The notes beneath the pieces were generated by a model, which searched no databases, was not told where the DNA came from, and was given only the letters and a program-made list of their open reading frames with translations. Positions 58,490 through 64,000 of a stretch of 64,000 bases of DNA are shown piece after piece. A program made the translations under genes and the position numbers. This DNA is from Anodontia alba (taxonomy: Eukaryota; Mollusca; Bivalvia; Lucinida; Lucinidae): assembly GCA_964016985.1 (NCBI GenBank), contig OZ024831.1, positions 79,028,263 through 79,092,262 on the forward strand, in the 5' to 3' direction. Position 1 is the stretch's first letter. Every line of letters begins with the position of its first letter.

Positions 58490-59097
58490 AAAAGGACGAG
58501 TTTTCCAAATTGCCCCTTTCCGATCCCCCAAAATTAGGTTTATTCCCTTGTTCTCTTGAAATATTAACCAATGCTGCCCTGTTCCTTGAAATATATTTGG
58601 GTGTTCCCTTGGTCCATAGAAAACCCTGGTAGCCCCATTCACTGTTCGAGCAGGTAACATGGGCCGCAACAAAGCTCCATATGAAAAAGTACCGGATTCT
58701 GTGGCTTAGTTTGGTCCGGCCAACAAGTGGGCACGGCATGGTCATTTTTATTTAATGTGCCGTAAAAAAACAAAACAAACACTCAAAAATCTCAAAGAGA
58801 ATCAAACATCTGCCTCGAATCCACGAATTACGTATTTATGTTTGGTATTCCTGTAACTGCCTTTTCCCATGCAACAACCGCACGCGCTCAAAATAAATGA
58901 CGTAATGTGGTAAAAGACCGGGAAATTCTCACTCGCGTGCAGCAACCGCACGTGTCAATATAAATTTACTTAAAGGGGCGCTTCTGCTATCAAAGAGACA
59001 TTGAATCAATGAGACAGCCCAATCAAAAATGGTGTCTGTCGTACAAAAAACACACATAACGAACAAGGGGCCACAGAAGTTTATGACAATTCAAATG

Positions 59098-59252
59098 AGT
59101 GAGTGAGATTTTTAACGTCCCACTAATAGCGAGTTCATACGGAGGTGTGGACCTTGGTTTAAAGTCCCATATGAAAGAAGCCTGGGATCGAACTCATGAC
59201 CCCTGGGTGACAAGGCGCGCAGCTTTACCATTACACGACCGAGGCACCCTTT
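59098..59252 (-). mobile_element. short tRNA-type SINE in duplication copy 1
   Basis: About 155 bp. The minus-strand head reads GGTGCCTCGGTCGTGTAATG and GTAAAGC (A box), then GAGTTCGATCCC (B box). The tail is GGGACGTTAAAAATCTCACT. The same element is at 63390-63548 in copy 2, so the insertion predates the duplication. Confidence 0.8.
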
Positions 59253-59424
59253 CCCAATATTTCAACCTGTTAAATATCTAATAAAAGGGCTGCAGACATT
59301 TCACCATGCCCCACCACTGCACTTTCATCAAACAGGTACCATAACTTTGTTAATAAATTAATTAAGTTTCAAGAAAATATCGCAAACAGTTTTCAAGTTA
59401 CAGAGTGGACACAAATATATTACA

Positions 59425-59718
59425 TTTGATTGATTGTGTTGGGGTTTAACGACACGTCAACCCTTGTGGGTCATTTTGTGTCGTCTCCCAGAGAAAGGGA
59501 GAAAAGAGATAGAAGAGATAGTAGAGGAGATGAAAGAGACGATTAGGGAAGAAATAGGAACAGGAATGAAAGTGAAGAAACAGAAGAAATAAAAACATTC
59601 CCCCTGTACCCTTACCTGCTACAAGGATAGCAGGCCTTGCCCAACTGTAAGCCAATTTCAGTTGGACGCCCCGGTGACGTAAGATACACGACACCATTGC
59701 CACTCCCGACCACCCCCC
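59425..59718 (-). mobile_element. SINE-like retroposon, present only in duplication copy 1
   Basis: 294 bp flanked by AAATATATTACA (59413-59424 and 59719-59730). Nearly the same sequence as 24394-24680, in the same orientation. Copy 2 has at this place GAGTGGACAAAAA..GAAATATTACAGAA with no SINE. Tail CGTTAAACCCCAA plus CAATCAAT-like end. Confidence 0.9.
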
Positions 59719-59955
59719 AAATATATTACAGAAATCACTAAAATAGTTTCGGTGTTCAAAGGGCCATAACTCCAAAAGTAGGCTCTATCGTCAAAGTATA
59801 TGAAAGAAAAGAAGGGCAGTTGTCAGTTTTTGCTGCAATAGCTTATGAATAAGCCCGCCCGGAAAAGTGTGCGGGCTCGATGAATAGTATTGACTGGGCA
59901 GTTTAACTCCAGTTCAAACAAAAATTACGTCGGTACAAAGTTCTCATGTCTGAAG

Positions 59956-60960
59956 TATGATATACAATGTACGAACTTTGAACCGGATAAAACCTACAAT
60001 ACTACAATGTACGTGTGACCAGCAAAGACTCAGGTTAGTCCGTGCATCGACCCACTAGATAAAGCAAGCTTCTTGCATACTGTACGATCAGCGAAGGGTC
60101 TGAACAGAATGTGCTGTTGCAGTCGCACTGTTTATTCCGCTTTGGGCAGCCCGGCTATCGATGGTAAATACGATCAGCGAATGCTCTTATCAGAATGTGC
60201 AGGCGCGTACTGACCCGAGTCTTCGCTCGTCGCACAAGACGTTTTGTTACACCCAGTAATCATAGGGGGTACTTACGATTAGCGAAGGCTCTGATCAGAC
60301 TACTGAGATCTGCTGATGTGCAGTCTCAGAGTGTGCAGGCTGATCCGTCTCTTCGTACAAGTTTTATTGTAGGTTTTGCCATGCACAGACTTATGCGCGA
60401 GTTGTTTGTGCAAACCTTAACGCTAAGCACCCTGGGTACAATTTTCAGTAGACGACATTTTGAAATATTTTTCTCATTCTTCCAAGAGAACATTATTTGC
60501 ACTTCATGCAAATTGTCTCCACTGCACGAAACGTCAAATCCTGTTTTCTTGGTAATGAAAAGAAAAAAAAAAAGAAAACGAATTCAATCTGTCGTCTGCT
60601 GAATTAGCCCAGAAGACGCTTTCCCGCCGATGCGCTAGGTTTATACAATGCGTCTCTTTTACTCGTTAAATAAATTACTGTCTTGGTTTTGCATATCGCA
60701 TATATTGAAGCCACAAAAACAGAACACTTTACATGGAAACGAAAGTTCTGAAGATTGCTGTATAAGCCAATAAATATAATGTTATTAATGTATTATACTG
60801 TAAGAGAATAACGTAACAAAGTATTCATTTGTACCCTGATAAATGCTGGGTAAGGTACTCACACTGCAGGTTTTACTGATTTAAGGGAGCTAACTGTAAC
60901 TGACTTAAAAGGGAGTTAACTGCAATTGCTTTACGTGTCTGATCTGTGCAAAATGGAATG
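59956..60960. other. intron sequence with a threefold degenerate repeat
   Basis: TACGATCAGCGAAGG-like and CTGATCAGAATGTGCAGG-like phrases recur at about 60083, 60168 and 60267, followed by GTCTTCG words. This suggests three decayed units of about 90-100 bp. 60440-60570 is a relative of the palindrome at 12480-12612. The 135-codon plus frame 60195-60602 runs across both and is not recognised as a protein. Confidence 0.5.
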
Positions 60961-61242
60961 TATGTTTGTTTGTGTTGAGGTTTTACGGCCCAGTCAATCC
61001 AATGGGGTCATGTCGAGTGCGGTCAGTTTACCTAACCACACATTTACTGGGCAAGCTTAGTCCTCTAAGCGGTTAACCAGTATTGCGCACATTCTTTCGC
61101 CAGAAACTGACAATTGCCCTTCTTGAATCAGCGACCGTAGACAATATTTCATGATCAATCTCCACGAAAGAATGTTGCCGACCTCGGCGGGGGTTGAACC
61201 CGCGACCTCCTGGTCTCCAGTCGGACGGCGCATCTTACTGCG
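60961..61242 (-). mobile_element. tRNA-type SINE with 10-bp target duplication
   Basis: 282 bp flanked by AAATGGAATG (60951-60960 and 61243-61252). Same family as 693-995. The B box is intact (GGGTTCAACCC on the minus strand, within 61191-61207), and the tail is GACTGGGCCGTAAAACCTCA. A stretch near 61132 is shorter than in the other copies (GGAAGGGAGAGAATGA missing). Confidence 0.88.
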
Positions 61243-61289
61243 AAATGGAATGGGGAAGAGCATTTTTTATGAATCGCGCCAATACAGAG

Positions 61290-61475
61290 GGGGGCATACT
61301 TATACAATAAGTGGTTAACTAGTACACTGAACTCCCTTCTGCCAGAAACTTGTAACTGTCAATCTTGAAGCAGTGGAAGGAGCGAATGACCGCAGCAAAT
61401 ACATGTGTTTCATGATAAATCGCTCAATCTGTGAGGATCGAATGCACGATCCTGACCATCGGAGATTAATGCGTC
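61290..61475 (-). mobile_element. degenerate SINE copy
   Basis: CTTCTGCCAGAAACTTGTAA, AATCTTGAAGCAGTGGAAGG, AGCGAATGACC and TTCATGATAAATC follow the order of the 693-995 family with many changes. The B-box region reads GATCGAATGCACGATCC. No duplication seen. It lies just beside the better copy, 60961-61242. Confidence 0.6.
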
Positions 61476-61689
61476 CGCCTACGTGGCATTACTCGTATTT
61501 TTTTTTTTCCGAGACAATGCTCGTTGGTCTCCAAATAAAAGCCTCTAAGATAGCAGAAGCGCCCCTTTAAGTACCCGGGTACAAGGTAAGAAATAAACAA
61601 ACAGAAATACGTTATTTTTTATTTCTTGTTTTATACATTAATTCTTTTTTTTTTTTTTTTTTTTCTTTTTAATCTCTAGGTAGAAATAT

Positions 61690-62615
61690 TTCTGTATTTA
61701 TTCATTCGGCAAATCAGCCGAATGATGCGTAAGCAAAATAAAGGTTCCGATTTCCTCCCCATGCAAACTCGGAAAAATTCGGAGCTGTCAATCATTCTGA
61801 CGTCACTAATTTTTCATTGCGAGCTCGCCATGATAAACTTTTGCCCACCGCGGAGTTCTACAGGTAAGTGGGTGGTTTTGCGGAGGGAACTCGGCGGAAA
61901 CATGGTGGGCGGAAAATCCGTTGCGTTGGGAATTGGAGTGGGGTATCAGGAAGATCCGCGGTGGGCTAAAAAATCAACCCCACCGGTTCGGGGGGGATTT
62001 TGAAAAACCACCTGAGCTGTACTGTAATTCGTCGACTGGGGGCAGATGTTTGATTCTCTTTGTGACTTTTGTGTGTTTGTAAAAACGACCATGCCGGACC
62101 CACTTTTGTGGCCGGACTAGACTAAGCCAAAGAATCCGGTACTTTTTCATATGGAGCTTTGTCAAGGCCCATGCTACCTTGATAACTTCTGCATGATTTT
62201 TCTAATCGAAATTCAAAGAGCAAGCTTTGATATTCGCACGTTCTATTCAATAATAATCAATAATTAATGTGTGACCTGTATCACGGTTCATGACTCTGGG
62301 AAGAAATGAAAACAATCAGAACGCATTAGAGAATTTTTATCTTTTCACACTTTAAAAGACGTACAGTACAGCTCAGGTAAAAGAACCAAAAAACTCTTTA
62401 TTCCGAATATCGGCATTTCGCGAACTTGCCAAAAACACTCGGAATCAAACCGAGTAAACCACTCGCAACTCGGCGGACACCACTCGCAAGTCCGCCGAAT
62501 GTATGCGTTCTGCGAAGTTATGCGAAGTTACTCGAAATGGTAATATTATACCCCGGAGGCAATATTTCTCGCGAAGCGATGCGAAATTCCTCGGAATAAT
62601 TTGAATAAATACCTG
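61690..62615. other. possible decayed TIR element with CTCGG/CCGA words
   Basis: TGTATTTATTCATTCGGC at about 61691 and its partial complement ATTTGAATAAATACC near 62600 could be ends. A short hairpin, ATTCGGCAAATCAGCCGAAT (61702-61721), lies at the left. 62400-62590 repeats ACTCGG, CACTCGCAA, CCGCCGAA and GCGAAGTTA words. An inverted fragment of the neighbouring duplication is at 62024-62178. T-rich (61646-61666) and TTTA (62626-62650) simple repeats flank it. Confidence 0.35.
62024..62178 (-). repeat. inverted partial third copy of the duplicated segment
   Basis: The reverse complement of this stretch reads AAGCTCCATATGAAAAAGTA, CCGGATTCTTTGGCTTAG, CACAAAGAGAATCAAACATC. It is closer to 62957-63136 than to the matching part of copy 1. 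It faces copy 2 about 0.8 kb away, so the two could pair as an inverted repeat. Confidence 0.85.
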
Positions 62616-62809
62616 TCCGATTTTTATATATTTATTTATTTATTTAATAAAGTTATTTAGATATTTCTTTAATAAAAATATTTTTTATTTATTTATATCT
62701 TTATTTTTCCATCATATAGTACAGTCTGCGTGAAGGTTATATTGTCCGCGCTCATGCTGATGCGCAGGTTGATCTGAGTGTGCACTGATCACAAAGGTCT
62801 TATTGTCCC

Positions 62810-64000
62810 AAAAGTGTTTTCCAAATTTCCGCATTCCGATCCCCCAAAATTAGGTCCATTCCCTTGTTTCAACCAATGCTGCCTTGTTCCCTGAATATAT
62901 TTGGGTGCTCCCTAGGTCCAAAGATAACCCCGGTAGCCCACTTCATTGTTCGAGCACGTAACATGGGCCTCAACAAAGCTCCATATGAAAATGTACCGGA
63001 TTCTTTGGCTTAGTCTAGTCCGGCCACACAAGTGGGTCCGGCATGGTCATTTTTATTTAATGTGCTGTAGAAAACAAAACAAACACACAAAAATCACAAA
63101 GAGAATCAAACATCTTCCCCAAATCGACGAATTACGTATTTATATTTGGTATTCCTGTAACGACCTTTTCCCATACAACAACCGCACGCGCTCAGTGTAA
63201 ATGACATACTGTGGAAAAAGACCGGGAAATTCTCACTCGCGTGCAGCAACCGCACGTGTCACTCTGAATTTACTTAAAGGGGCGCTTCTGCTATCAAAGA
63301 GGCATTGAATCAATAAGACAGCACATGTGAAAAGAGTGTCTGTCACACAAAAACACACTTTACGCACACGAGGCTAATGACAATTCAAACGAGTGAGTGA
63401 GTTTATTACGTCCTACTAACAGCTAGGTCATACGGAGATGTGGACCTTGGTTTAAAGTCCAATATGAAAGGCTTGAGAAGCCTGGGATCGAACTCATGAC
63501 CCCTGGGTGACAAGACGAGAAGCTTCACACTACTCCACCGAGGCACAATTTCCCAATATTTCATACTGATAAATATCTAATAAAAGGGCTGCAGACATTT
63601 CACCATGCCCCGCCACTGCACTTACATCAAGCAAGTGCCATGACTCTGTTAATAAACTAATAACGTTTCAAGAAAATATCTCAAATAGTTTTCAAGTTAC
63701 AGAGTGGACAAAAAAAAAAAAAAAAAAAAAAAAAAGAAAGAAAGAAAAGAAATATTACAGAAACCACTAAAATAGTTTCCGTTTTCAAAGGGCCATAACT
63801 CCAAAAGTAAGCTCAATCGTCAAAAGTATATGAAAGAAAAGAAGGGCCGTTTTCAGTTTCTGCTGAAATGATTAACAGCTTATGAATAAGCCAACCCTGG
63901 AAAAGTGTGCGTGCTCGACAAGACCGAAATAGTGTAGACTGGGCCGTTTAACTGCAGTTCAAACCAAAATTACGTCGGTACTAAGTTCTCATGTCTGAAG
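62810..64000 (+). repeat. segmental duplication, copy 2 (runs off the window)
   Basis: Matches 58490-59955 from TTTTCCAAAT to the last base of the window, lacking the SINE at 59425-59718. Where copy 1 has CACAAATATATTACA, copy 2 carries a pure A run (about 63710-63735) followed by GAAAGAAAG. The embedded short SINE is at 63390-63548. Confidence 0.85.
63390..63548 (-). mobile_element. short tRNA-type SINE in duplication copy 2
   Basis: Counterpart of 59098-59252. Same head and B box (GAGTTCGATCCC on the minus strand), tail TAGGACGTAATAAACTCACT, with an extra GCTTGAGAA near 63470. Sequence differences between the two SINE copies give an independent measure of divergence since the duplication. 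Confidence 0.8.

Larger units (their letters stand above)
58490..59955 (+). repeat. segmental duplication, copy 1
   Basis: From TTTTCCAAAT and CCGATCCCCCAAAATTAGG through ATGAAAAAGTACCGGATTC, CGCACGTGTCAATATAAATT, AAAAGGGCTGCAGACATTTC to TTCTCATGTCTGAAG. It matches 62810-64000 nearly throughout (about 85-90% by eye). It contains an extra SINE at 59425-59718 that copy 2 lacks. An inverted partial third copy is at 62024-62178. No gene was recognised, although CCATATGAAAA/CCGGATTC stretches were carried in frames. Confidence 0.85.

Overview
This window is non-coding eukaryotic DNA, AT-rich and almost entirely built from interspersed and tandem repeats. Repeat style suggests a marine bivalve mollusc, possibly a venerid-type clam: many satellite-bearing mobile elements with units of about 135-170 bp, terminal hairpins and GGAC-rich tails, tRNA-type SINEs, a mariner, and an RT pseudogene of a kind common in marine invertebrates. 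The species is inference.

The only host gene I can support lies on the minus strand: two consecutive exons of a CBL-type E3 ubiquitin ligase, at 57436-57582 (EF-hand part of the phosphotyrosine-binding TKB module) and 22542-22673 (end of the EF-hand part and start of the SH2 fold). Both have good AG/GT borders and matching phase. The intron between them is 34,762 bp. Bases 1-22541 belong to the next intron, and 57583-64000 to the previous one; no other CBL exon was seen in either.

Most of these introns is filled by elements with one layout. They start C(A/T)AGA after an A, often followed at once by a short perfect hairpin. Next comes a subterminal motif, then a tandem array, then a GGAC/GACG-rich run, then a terminal hairpin ending in TAA or CTAA before A. 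The 3' arm of the terminal hairpin is the reverse complement of the 5' subterminal motif. Several unrelated-sequence families keep this relation (GCTCACCTG, ACTCACCTG, TATGCCCCC, GTATACCCC, TATGTCCC, TTATACGCC). The layout resembles the Helentron-associated non-autonomous elements known from insects and the pearl-like elements of bivalves, but no Rep/helicase gene is here.

Region by region: 1-632 end of one such element; 693-995 SINE; 1118-1990 remnants of a Polinton-like polymerase region; 2188-3506 dead mariner; 4531-6117 two nested TIR elements; 6118-8300 two satellite arrays; 8301-10889 no gene seen; 10890-12466 complete array element; 12613-15640 a weak degenerate long-period repeat; 15650-22440 a three-level nest with a 4,048-bp foldback element (17909-21956) at its core; 22542-22673 CBL exon; 22700-41380 successive array elements, with a hAT-like insertion and composite elements; 41621-46044 an array element invaded by another that is itself invaded by a SINE; 46045-50636 a 166-bp satellite split by an RT pseudogene; 50637-57395 further array elements; 57436-57582 CBL exon; 58490-64000 a segmental duplication with SINE differences between copies.

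The candidates for an undescribed system are the covarying double-hairpin elements and the foldback element whose inverted arms are made of satellite.
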